Source: Spirulina sp. SIO3F2
GTDB lineage: Bacteria > Cyanobacteriota > Cyanobacteriia > Cyanobacteriales > Spirulinaceae
Assembly: GCA_010672165.1 (NCBI GenBank)
Contig: JAAHHN010000048.1
Location: 1 to 35,661, forward strand
DNA: 35,661 nt
Reading direction: 5' to 3'
Positions within the stretch are counted from its first letter, which is position 1. Every line of letters begins with the position of its first letter. Below the pieces are notes generated by a model, which saw nothing but the letters and a program-made list of their open reading frames with translations, was not told the DNA's origin and did no database searches. This document shows positions 25,319 to 32,079 of this stretch, piece after piece. The position numbers were made by a program, and so were the translations under genes.

Positions 25319-25639
25319 CTAAATACCTTGAAACGTAGGAGCCAATGCTAATCGGATCTGATGAGCCTGCTCCAAAGCCAATTCACCCTCACCCGTAATG
25401 CAGTAATACTTCCGCCGCGCACCATTCCGCTCCTCTAACTGCTCATCACCCCAATAGGATTCCACAAGACCCTTTTTCGTGAGCTTGTTTAAAGCAGGAT
25501 ACAAAGACCCCACACTCACTTTGTATTTGCCCTCGCTGGCCGTTTTGATAGTCTTAGCGATTTCCAGTCCGTAGAGGTCTCTGGCGAGAATCGACATCAA
25601 GATGTACTCCTCTAGAGTTGAGAGGATAAATTTACTCAT
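25319..25639 (-). CDS. PadR-family transcriptional repressor
   Basis: Short PadR-type winged-helix regulator of 106 residues. Signatures are LSTLEEYILMSILARDLYGLEIAKTI (first helices), VSVGSLYPALNKLTKKGLV (recognition helix), and the wing GARRKYYCITGEGELALEQ. It is of the small kind with a short C-terminal helix for dimerisation. The ligand is unknown. It probably represses its own transcription and that of the coiled-coil gene downstream; TATCGA repeats just upstream are a likely operator. Confidence 0.92.
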   Translation of the reverse strand: MSKFILSTLEEYILMSILARDLYGLEIAKTIKTASEGKYKVSVGSLYPALNKLTKKGLVESYWGDEQLEERNGARRKYYCITGEGELALEQAHQIRLALAPTFQGI

Positions 25640-25686
25640 GTGGCTGTCCCAGAGTGCATTTCTATTGTTTTATCTTTTTACAGCAT

Positions 25687-25713
25687 ATATCGAAAATCGA
25701 TAATTGTCGATAA
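25687..25713 (-). promoter_or_regulatory. Candidate PadR operator
   Basis: About 50 bases before the padR start, three copies of the hexamer TATCGA or its complement lie in 27 bases: TATCGAAAATCGATA is an imperfect palindrome and TCGATA recurs 6 bases later. Autoregulation by such palindromes is usual for PadR proteins. No binding data. Confidence 0.5.
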
Positions 25714-25733
25714 GCCAATAATATAAATTCTCT

Positions 25734-25844
25734 CGTGTCACGGCAGAGCCATGACACGCATTATCTGCGGCTCTGCCGCCCGTAACCTTCAGCGCGATGG
25801 GAGGCAGAGCCTCCAGTCCTGCATTACCTGGCAGAGCCAGGTAA
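25734..25844 (+). repeat. Cluster of four GGCAGAGCC-core hairpins
   Basis: Four short hairpins share the core GGCAGAGCC (or its complement) but have different arms: CGTGTCA...TGACACG (25734-25758), GCGGC-TCT-GCCGC (25767-25779, opposite orientation), GGAGGCAGAGCCTCC (25800-25814) and TTACCTGGCAGAGCCAGGTAA (25824-25844). They lie between padR and the beta-helix gene. Confidence 0.75.
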
Positions 25845-25871
25845 CGAGTAAAGCACCAAACCTACAGCAAG

Positions 25872-27410
25872 TTAAGAACACCGTCCCCCCGAGCCCGCCT
25901 TCTGCTGTGCCACCGCCCCATTTCCCACACAGGGATGATTCGGCACAGCTTGACCATTATCTTGCCAAGCCCTCAACTGTGGCTCAAGCAACTGCACATC
26001 ATAAGTAATCTTGGTGTCATTAGGATTGGGCTGGGGTGACTGCACATTCCCCCCGCCACCATTGAATGTCGTGCCTGTATGGTGATGGACATTAAAGCCG
26101 TTTGAATTTGCGCCGCCTTGGTTGCCTGTGGCGAGCACACGGGTGAGGCGAGTGCTGCCTGAGCCGCCCCAGAAGCCACCACCCTGGAAACCGCCGCGAT
26201 TGTTGGCGATCGTGGTGCGCTGAATTTGAATGGGTGCATTGCCTGCTAGGAGCATCGCCCCACCCAGACTAATCGAACCATTCTGGGAGATCGCGTCATT
26301 GCCCCAAAAGGTAACACGGTTCATGGTGATCGGCGATTGCTCTCCACTCCAAAGACCACCCCCCTGCTGGTAAGCGCGGTTTTGGGCGATCGCCACATTC
26401 ATGATCTTCAGCTCCGCACCACCGCCATGACGAATCCCTCCCCCGAGTGATTCACCCGTATTGCTGGGTAGCACTTGATTATTGACAATTGTGCTTTTTT
26501 GAACTTGAATCTGATCGCCAGGATAAGCATACAAAAAGAGCCCACCGCCTTGCCCTGCGGCTCGATTCCCATCAAAGCGGCTATTAAGAATGCGGATTGT
26601 ACCCTGCGTTCCGGCATTGTTCGTTGCGGATGCACCATCGGTATAGATTGCGCCACCGTAGCCCAAGGTGTAACCAAAGGGGCTGTTTTGGGAACCGCCA
26701 CCCGAGGCATCATTGCCCACAAATGTGGAGTTGCGCACCACCAGTGAACCCAGTAGCGTATTGACTGCGCCACCGTTCAGACCTTGATTGTTTTCAAAAT
26801 GACTATCAATAATGACGGTTTTCCCTTCACTCGCCACCGCGATCGCGCCACCGCCCCGTTCACCCTTGCCATTGTCACTATTGCCCGTGGTGCGATTACC
26901 GATAAAGCGGCTCTGCTCCACCCGAACAATACTCTGATGGCCGCCCATAATTGCGCCGCCCCCCTCACCGTTAGCAAAATTGTTCTCGAAGGTGGCATTT
27001 TTCACTGTTAGCTTCGCGCCAATCCCAGCTCGAACTGCGCCGCCAGCCCCCGCCCAGCCCACAGCATTCGCTTTGCCGCTGCGGAAATTGAGGTTATTCA
27101 CTGTAACGGCTTTGCGGTCTTGAATATCAAGGATGCGGGTACGATCGCCCCCACTGAGGGTGAGGTTGGGGCTGCCTTGTCCATCCAAAGTGAGAGCTTT
27201 ATCGATCACTAGAGGTTGGCTCAGCGCGATCGTATGGTTGCTGCCGCAGTCAAAGGCGATCGTGTCTTGGGCAGGGGCTGAGGCGATCGCAGCTCTTAGA
27301 TCTGCTTCTTGGCAAGCACCAGAAACGGTAATGGCTTGGGCAGCGGCGGCCCAGCCCAACAAACCTAAACTACAACCGGCCGCAGCCAACATCAACTTGG
27401 AAGAATGCAT
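25872..27410 (-). CDS. Secreted right-handed beta-helix repeat protein
   Basis: Exported protein of 512 residues. A signal peptide (KLMLAAAGCSLGLLGWAAAAQA, cleavage after AQA) is followed by a long region of degenerate repeats of the parallel beta-helix/pectate-lyase-like kind. Repeating elements such as NN-x-F-x-x-N, SRF-x-GNR, GGGGAI and NSTFVGN fall every 20-30 residues, as in choice-of-anchor-Q proteins. It is rich in Gly and Asn and has few cysteines (CQEADLR, DCGSN, PCVGNG, GGRCS). It is probably a surface or matrix protein binding carbohydrate; no catalytic residues are recognisable. It ends shortly before the hairpin cluster. It has no visible outer-membrane anchor. Confidence 0.8.
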   Translation of the reverse strand: MHSSKLMLAAAGCSLGLLGWAAAAQAITVSGACQEADLRAAIASAPAQDTIAFDCGSNHTIALSQPLVIDKALTLDGQGSPNLTLSGGDRTRILDIQDRKAVTVNNLNFRSGKANAVGWAGAGGAVRAGIGAKLTVKNATFENNFANGEGGGAIMGGHQSIVRVEQSRFIGNRTTGNSDNGKGERGGGAIAVASEGKTVIIDSHFENNQGLNGGAVNTLLGSLVVRNSTFVGNDASGGGSQNSPFGYTLGYGGAIYTDGASATNNAGTQGTIRILNSRFDGNRAAGQGGGLFLYAYPGDQIQVQKSTIVNNQVLPSNTGESLGGGIRHGGGAELKIMNVAIAQNRAYQQGGGLWSGEQSPITMNRVTFWGNDAISQNGSISLGGAMLLAGNAPIQIQRTTIANNRGGFQGGGFWGGSGSTRLTRVLATGNQGGANSNGFNVHHHTGTTFNGGGGNVQSPQPNPNDTKITYDVQLLEPQLRAWQDNGQAVPNHPCVGNGAVAQQKAGSGGRCS

Positions 27411-27648
27411 TACGTTTTTCCGGGATGGACAACAGGTGCATTGACGCAGGGTAGAACAGGGAGTTTCATAATCATCGCCAGTCTTTGGAGTGGCATGGTT
27501 TGTCTGGATTCGGGCGATCGGTTGGTGGGCGGTGGTTTGAGGAATAGGTAAGGATTTGTCGGTTCTCCAACGCCGAGCATCCGCCGATCATCATGCACAA
27601 GTGACGAAGATCACCCAGCTAAAACTTGTCAAGTCACCGCAATAAATA

Positions 27649-27676
27649 TTTACAAAGCGTTATATTTGTTTACAAC
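27649..27676 (+). promoter_or_regulatory. HLR1-like triple repeat (candidate RpaB site)
   Basis: Three 8-base units at exact 10-base intervals: TTTACAAA (27649), GTTATATT (27659) and TTTACAAC (27669). HLR1, the RpaB site before high-light genes, is two (G/T)TTACA(T/A)(T/A) units separated by two bases. The middle unit deviates. It lies 26 bases before the ATG of the Psb34-like gene. Confidence 0.65.
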
Positions 27677-27702
27677 AAGGCAAGCAAAGGAGACGCCACA
27701 CC

Positions 27703-27873
27703 ATGTACACCACCGTTAATCCCGAAGGTCAACTCAATAACTACGCTGTTGAACCTGAAATGTATCTCGCTACCTATCCTTCTCAATCACAACAGTTCCG
27801 CTATCTCCAGCAAGGTGCATTGTCCTTACTCCTCGTCACCACCATGATGTTTATCGCTTGGGGCGTCAGCTAA
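27703..27873 (+). CDS. psb34: Psb34-like / ssl1498-family photosystem II assembly protein
   Basis: Single-helix thylakoid protein of 56 residues, too short for most gene finders. The soluble N-terminus reads YTTVNPEGQLNNYAVEPEMY, with the NNYAxEPxMY signature of the ssl1498/Psb34 family. One hydrophobic helix (LSLLLVTTMMFIAWGV) ends the protein. In cyanobacteria Psb34 binds a photosystem II assembly intermediate and competes with high-light-inducible proteins. AAAGGAG lies at good distance before the ATG. An HLR1-like repeat lies just upstream, consistent with light-stress control. The conserved small gene downstream is probably in the same transcript. Confidence 0.85.
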   Translation: MYTTVNPEGQLNNYAVEPEMYLATYPSQSQQFRYLQQGALSLLLVTTMMFIAWGVS

Positions 27874-27937
27874 GCATCTTCTGCTCACAACTTTCACAAC
27901 ACTCTTTTTCGCTTCATTACTTGGAGTTTTTTGAATT

Positions 27938-28135
27938 ATGTTCGCATCCCTCATTGTTCTGCTTCGCAATGCTATTGGTCAATCTCGCTTCAATCGTACT
28001 CGGGGTCAGGTCATTGGCCTCCATTGCAAAACCATCACCAACTTCTGTAATTTCGTGGGCATTGAATCTAAAGAGCGTCAGAGTTTGATTCGCTTAGCCC
28101 GCAACAATGGTAAGCGCCTTGGTCTGATGGCGTAA
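27938..28135 (+). CDS. Conserved small cyanobacterial protein
   Basis: Basic protein of 65 residues: MFASLIVLLRNAIGQSRFN, then RTRGQVIGLHCKTITNFCNF and VGIESKERQSLIRLARNNGKRLGLMA. I recognise the pattern as a short protein conserved across cyanobacteria, sometimes labelled electron transporter, but without a proven role. The first 12 residues form a short hydrophobic helix and the rest is amphipathic and basic. The two cysteines are 9 residues apart and do not form a known metal site. It begins 64 bases after the Psb34-like gene and probably shares its light-responsive promoter. A GGAG lies about 15 bases before the ATG. Confidence 0.78.
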   Translation: MFASLIVLLRNAIGQSRFNRTRGQVIGLHCKTITNFCNFVGIESKERQSLIRLARNNGKRLGLMA

Positions 28136-28600
28136 GGGTTCATAATTGATTCTGATTTCTGAATCAATACCAGCCCTACATGCTGAAACAGCGCAATTTC
28201 TTGGGTGCGGTTGGCCAGATGGGTCATCAATACAACAATGCGAACTGCGAAAACATAGCCAGCATAGCGTTAATCTACGATGATGTCTTGGTCTTCGCCT
28301 TCCATTTCATTCTGGTCAACCTGAGCATTAGACTGGCTCACCTGAATCGACTGCCGCGCTGGCTAGACAGCCCAAAAAACACACTGTTTTTTGAGCAAAT
28401 CACTAAAGTTCCCTTCAGAAGAAGCTTTCAGCGATTTTTCGAGATTGTCGTGAATAAAGTAGGCTAACTCGCTGAGAACGCGATCGCTTCAAAATCACTC
28501 TGTTTCACCCATGCTTTTATACTGCTTTCCTCACACCCCAACCCCATCCCAAAAACCGCAACCCCCTACAATTAAGAACTAGACCCCACCTCAGCAGCAG
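28136..28600. other. Intergenic stretch without a supported gene
   Basis: Open frames exist on both strands but none has a convincing start, ribosome-binding site or recognisable family. The plus-strand frame 28180-28467 is hydrophobic in part and may be chance. One minus-strand fragment (LEKSLKASSEGNFSDLLKKQ) looks protein-like but stops quickly. A HIP1 site is near 28483. Confidence 0.4.
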
Positions 28601-28813
28601 ATGGAACCCGCCAACATTCTTGACCCCCAAACCCTCAAAACCCTAATCAAAGAAGGGGTTCGAGAAGTCATGCGCGAAGAATGGCTCAAATTCTTCGAGA
28701 TGTTGCTGCCCTATGTGGATGATGCCGAACAGGCTGACATCGAAAGTACCTTTAACCCAGCCGACTACACAGAGGAAGACTTTGAAGATGTGACCAACTG
28801 GTTTGAGTCATGA
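28601..28813 (+). CDS. Antitoxin-like protein of a RelE/ParE-type module
   Basis: Acidic protein of 70 residues: a helical N-terminus (DPQTLKTLIKEGVREVMREEWLKFFEMLLPYV) followed by an acidic tail (DAEQADIESTF, DYTEEDFEDVTNWFES). This resembles short cyanobacterial antitoxins encoded just before RelE/ParE-family toxins. Its TGA overlaps the ATG of the next frame (ATGA), the usual antitoxin-toxin arrangement. The toxin frame downstream is broken. The antitoxin assignment is by context and composition; no DNA-binding domain is obvious. Confidence 0.6.
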   Translation: MEPANILDPQTLKTLIKEGVREVMREEWLKFFEMLLPYVDDAEQADIESTFNPADYTEEDFEDVTNWFES

Positions 28814-28972
28814 AAGTCAAACTCAGCAAGTTCGCCAAAAAATTCCTGAATATAACTGGATTCAGGTAGCCGTCAAACCGTTCTCAGCAAAATCGGTACG
28901 CTCAAAACCAGCCTCGAAACTCAGAAAGTTTATCCTCCCAAATTCAACGGCGCTGTCACCTCTTGCCGATAA
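28810..28972 (+). pseudogene. RelE/ParE-type toxin, frameshifted and truncated
   Basis: Frame 1 begins MKVKLSKFAKKFLNITGFR and stops at TAG. The +1 frame then reads RQTVLSKIGTLKTSLETQKVYP. Together they follow the start of a RelE/ParE-type toxin (K-x-x-L-S-K-x-A-x-K-F-L ... RQTVLxKI-x-x-L). After that the similarity ends and the DNA is already the 3' end of the M48 protease gene on the other strand, so the toxin's catalytic C-terminal part is absent. A frameshift plus loss of the 3' half; non-functional. Confidence 0.6.
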
Positions 28973-29718
28973 CCCCGCTGCTTAATCCACTTCTCAATCG
29001 TCTTCACCCGCTTACCCGGCGCCGGATGGGAACCCAGAAACGGAATATCCAAACGCGGCTCCGCCGCCAACCGGGCAAAAAAATCCGTCGCCCCATTGAC
29101 ATGGCCATAATGGGCATTCAACAACTCCAAGCCCAACTCATCCGCCTGACGCTCCTGGGATTGAGAAAACTGAGCGCGGCTCAGGTGCTCTAACGCTCCT
29201 ACCCCCAACGCCGGTAAACCACTCACATCCCCCAAAAACGCCGAGATGGCTAGCTGAATCGCGATCGCGCGACCAATGCCTCGCAAATGATCCCGGTTCG
29301 CAAAATGCCCCAACTCATGGCCGAGCACCATCATCAACTCATTTTCCGATTCGACGCGATCGATCAGGCCTTGATACACCACCACCACATCCCCTGGTAC
29401 TGCCATGGCATTCACCGTCTCATCAGGAATATAGAGCAAACGATAATCTCGCTCCTGTTGCTTTTCTGGTAAATGGGTTTCAAGCTGATCTAACAGCGCA
29501 TTGAGTTTATCCTGGGTTTCCGGCTCAGTGGCTAGCTCCTCCAGCGCCGGGATCATCACCCGACCCAATTGCTGCTCTGCTGCTGGGGGAATCGCACCAA
29601 TCAGCAAGTTCAATGCGCCATTGAGCACCCAAACCACAAACACGATCGCGCCCACAAACAGGCCCAACAGAATCAGTAAATCTTTATTGCTTGGGGGGGG
29701 ATTGCGATCGCTACTCAT
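28930..29718 (-). CDS. M48-family membrane metalloprotease
   Basis: Zinc protease of 262 residues. One membrane helix at residues 13-41 (DLLILLGLFVGAIVFVVWVL) anchors it. The zinc motif is LGHELGH (His134, Glu135, His138), and the third ligand is Glu189 in SQERQADELG, the usual spacing for M48. The AMAVPGDVVVVYQGLI strand before the active site and the C-terminal HPAPGKRVKTI are typical. It resembles periplasmic LoiP/YggG-like and Oma1-type proteases involved in membrane protein quality control. Its neighbours upstream on the same strand are the AIM24-family genes, starting 16 bases away, so they may be one transcript. Confidence 0.93.
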   Translation of the reverse strand: MSSDRNPPPSNKDLLILLGLFVGAIVFVVWVLNGALNLLIGAIPPAAEQQLGRVMIPALEELATEPETQDKLNALLDQLETHLPEKQQERDYRLLYIPDETVNAMAVPGDVVVVYQGLIDRVESENELMMVLGHELGHFANRDHLRGIGRAIAIQLAISAFLGDVSGLPALGVGALEHLSRAQFSQSQERQADELGLELLNAHYGHVNGATDFFARLAAEPRLDIPFLGSHPAPGKRVKTIEKWIKQRGYRQEVTAPLNLGG

Positions 29719-29734
29719 ACTGCATGAACCTCAT

Positions 29735-30433
29735 CTAACTGCTGCTCTTCACCGGCCGGAACGGCTGGAAGAAATTAATCAACGGGAATAAATTCCGCGA
29801 CTGCACCCATAGGCGACCTTCACCCCGGAAGCGACAAACCAAACCTTCACCGCCCAAGATGCCCGTCCGCAAGCCCTTGAAAGACAAGCCCCCCAGCATC
29901 TCAACGTTATATTGCAAGCTATCTTCAAACGCCACAATATAGCCCGTATCTACCACATAGTCTCCCGAAACTGGGACTTCAATAATGCCACCATAGGAAC
30001 TAAACCACACATCCCCTTGGCCCGTAACTCGGAGCAAAAAGAGCGCTTCCCCACTAAAAAAGCCCTTCATCCCCTGGAATTTACTGTCAATCTGCACCTC
30101 GGTTCCAGAGGCTACAAACCCCGAGGACTGCACCATCAAACTGCGGCCTGCGGCTAATGGGTAATGTTGAATATCCCCCGGCACATTGGGTGAAACATAG
30201 AGCTCACCGGGTTTCCCCTTAGCCGTGAACTCGTTCATAAATAGCGATTCTCCCCCCAGCATCCGCTTGAGGCCTTTCATCATGCCACCTTTGACTTTAG
30301 TTTGCATATCAATGCAACTATCCATCGCGGCCATCGCCGAGGCTTCGACGATCGCGGTTTGGTTTGGCTGGAGGCTCAGCTTCAGGGATGCATAAGCCGG
30401 AGAATGCTCAATGGTGTAGGCAATTTCAGACAT
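29735..30433 (-). CDS. AIM24/TIGR00266-family protein, paralogue 1
   Basis: Protein of 232 residues of the AIM24 (TIGR00266) beta-rich family. It shows the pattern VEASAMAAMDSCIDMQTK early, GGESLFMNEFTAKGKPGELYVSPNVPGDI in the middle, and the later SGEALFLLRVTGQGDVWFSSYGGI. The C-terminus has VDTGYIVAFEDSLQYNVE and GGEGLVCRFRGEGRLWVQSR. No membrane segment or signal is seen. Bacterial members are widespread but without a settled function; the yeast homologue is a mitochondrial inner-membrane organiser. Third of three tandem paralogues in transcription order, with the M48 gene 16 bases downstream. A heptamer repeat lies just upstream. Confidence 0.88.
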   Translation of the reverse strand: MSEIAYTIEHSPAYASLKLSLQPNQTAIVEASAMAAMDSCIDMQTKVKGGMMKGLKRMLGGESLFMNEFTAKGKPGELYVSPNVPGDIQHYPLAAGRSLMVQSSGFVASGTEVQIDSKFQGMKGFFSGEALFLLRVTGQGDVWFSSYGGIIEVPVSGDYVVDTGYIVAFEDSLQYNVEMLGGLSFKGLRTGILGGEGLVCRFRGEGRLWVQSRNLFPLINFFQPFRPVKSSS

Positions 30434-30455
30434 GGGTTTAGGGGGTTAGGGTTTT

Positions 30456-30489
30456 GAATTCGGAATTCAGAATTCGGAATTCAGAATTA
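30456..30489 (+). repeat. Short tandem heptamer repeat, unit GAATTC(G/A)
   Basis: Nearly five copies of a 7-base unit alternate GAATTCG and GAATTCA between two AIM24-family genes. It is of the same class as the heptamer array at 4971-4998 but with another unit. It also creates several EcoRI-type GAATTC sites in a row. Confidence 0.85.
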
Positions 30490-30530
30490 TTAGTTTGGGT
30501 TGGGTCTCGGTTACTGATCAAGGATTCGCA

Positions 30531-31205
30531 TTATCGCGGCGGAAGCTTACCGCCAATCGTGCGGCCAAAGTCGTAGTTATTGTGGGTTTGGCAATACACT
30601 TTACCCCGACCTTGGAAGCGGCACACAAAGCCCTCACCCCCAAGGAAAGAACCAATCCAACTGGCGCTGGGCTTGGTGATTTTGAAACTCAAACTCTCCT
30701 CAAACGCCACGATATGGCCAGTATCCACCACATAGTCACCATTGACATCAATTTCATAGATACCACCGAAGGAAGTCAGGAGCACTTGCCCCCGACCAGA
30801 AATATTCAGCCAAAAGATACTTTCACCCGAAAACACGGATTTCAAGCCCTGGAAACCCAAATCAATATCCACATCCGACTCGCTGGCGAGATAAGACCCG
30901 GACTGCACAATCAGATTTTTGCCCATTAGGGGGTAAACCAAAAGATCACCTGGTAAGCGCGGCGCTAGCATAATTTCACCGGGAACAGCGGCGTGAAAAA
31001 CGCTCAAGAAGAGCGATTCACCGGCCATCATTCGCTTGAGGCCGCCCATAATGCCGCCGCCTTTGCCTCGGCGTAGGGTGGTTTCAGCAGTGATATGGCC
31101 ACTCATTGCAACCATGGCTCCCGCTTGGGCCACCAGGTCCTCACCGTTTTCGAGGGTCACTTTGGCGATCGCGCTGTCGGGTTGATGGAGAAGTTCAATA
31201 TCCAT
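30531..31205 (-). CDS. AIM24/TIGR00266-family protein, paralogue 2
   Basis: Protein of 224 residues, clearly homologous to its neighbours: VTLENGEDLVAQAGAMVAM, AGESLFLSVFHAAVPGEIMLAPRLPGDL, SGESIFWLNISGRGQVLLTSFGGIYEI, and VDTGHIVAFEESLSFKI. The C-terminus contains GGEGFVCRFQGRGKVYCQTHN, and the protein ends in GRTIGGKLPPR. It is closer to paralogue 1 than to paralogue 3, judged by the shared GLKRMMAGES segment, where paralogue 1 has GLKRMLGGES. No signal peptide or membrane helix. It is 27 bases downstream of paralogue 3, so they are probably co-transcribed. Function unknown; a membrane-surface scaffold is possible by analogy. Confidence 0.88.
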   Translation of the reverse strand: MDIELLHQPDSAIAKVTLENGEDLVAQAGAMVAMSGHITAETTLRRGKGGGIMGGLKRMMAGESLFLSVFHAAVPGEIMLAPRLPGDLLVYPLMGKNLIVQSGSYLASESDVDIDLGFQGLKSVFSGESIFWLNISGRGQVLLTSFGGIYEIDVNGDYVVDTGHIVAFEESLSFKITKPSASWIGSFLGGEGFVCRFQGRGKVYCQTHNNYDFGRTIGGKLPPR

Positions 31206-31232
31206 AATGCTTTTAAATTTAAAAATCCAAAC

Positions 31233-31901
31233 CTAAATGCGAATGCGTTTTCTCACAAAGCTCACCAAACCATCAATGCTGCGGGACTGCATATAAATCG
31301 TGCCGCTGCCTTTGATGTGGTTGACCAACCCTTCCCCAGAGGTGAGAGAGCCAATAATGCCTTTGGCAAAACGGATATTCATTTTGAGCTGGGGTTCGTA
31401 GGCGACCAAATGGCTGTTGTCCACCACAAAGTCGTTGGTCACTTGCTTTTTGGTTAAGCCACCGTAAGCGCCAAAGAAGACCATGCCACGGCCTTCCAAT
31501 TGCAATTTAAAGAGGCCTTCTCCCGCAATCCAGCTATTAAACCCTGCCCAACGCACCGTTAGGCGTACCCGTGGTGTACTGGCAATGTAAGCACCTGGTT
31601 GAAAGCACATCGCGCCCCCTTGCTTGAGTTCGATGCCCTCAATATCACCAATCACCCCTTGGGTGAAAACCACCTGTTGGGGGGAGTCGGTTTTGTTGGT
31701 AAAGGTATTTACAAAAGGGGATTCGCCCCCGAGCCAAGCACGGATCACGGCATTTAGAATGCCGCCAGCAAGCTGGGTGGTCATGGTGACATCGCCATCC
31801 ATGCTGGCCATCGCTCCCGCTTCAGCGATGATACTTTCGCCCGGTTCGAGGGTAATAAAGATGGCGGCAAAGGCGGGCTTATAGCGGACTTCGTATTTCA
31901 C
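31233..31901 (-). CDS. AIM24/TIGR00266-family protein, paralogue 3
   Basis: Protein of 222 residues and first of the three in transcription order. Family pattern: LEPGESIIAEAGAMASMDG, GGESPFVNTFTNKTDSPQQVVFTQGVIGDI, AGEGLFKLQLEGRGMVFFGAYGGL, and VDNSHLVAYEPQLKMNIRFAKG. The end is SGEGLVNHIKGSGTIYMQSRS, then a basic FVRKRIRI tail. More diverged from the other two. The upstream region has two HIP1 octamers but no obvious operator. Together the three proteins may form a hetero-oligomer; the M48 protease at the end of the cluster suggests a membrane-maintenance role, which is inference. Confidence 0.88.
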   Translation of the reverse strand: MKYEVRYKPAFAAIFITLEPGESIIAEAGAMASMDGDVTMTTQLAGGILNAVIRAWLGGESPFVNTFTNKTDSPQQVVFTQGVIGDIEGIELKQGGAMCFQPGAYIASTPRVRLTVRWAGFNSWIAGEGLFKLQLEGRGMVFFGAYGGLTKKQVTNDFVVDNSHLVAYEPQLKMNIRFAKGIIGSLTSGEGLVNHIKGSGTIYMQSRSIDGLVSFVRKRIRI

Positions 31902-32079
31902 AGGTTGTGGCTCCTCCGATTGGCGATCGCCTTGGGCAATACGCCAAAGTGCGATCGCCCATTTCTCACCCTAAGTTTGCCAAGGGATTCAGAAAGCCAT
32001 GCTTTTCTTCACGAAATTGTAAAAATCGGTTGGTGTGTTGTCCTCACCTCAACCGACACAATGACATTGTCAATCTGAA

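Noticed and set aside
28180-28467. Open frame of 95 codons on the plus strand
   Set aside because: No family, odd composition and no start signal; likely chance.
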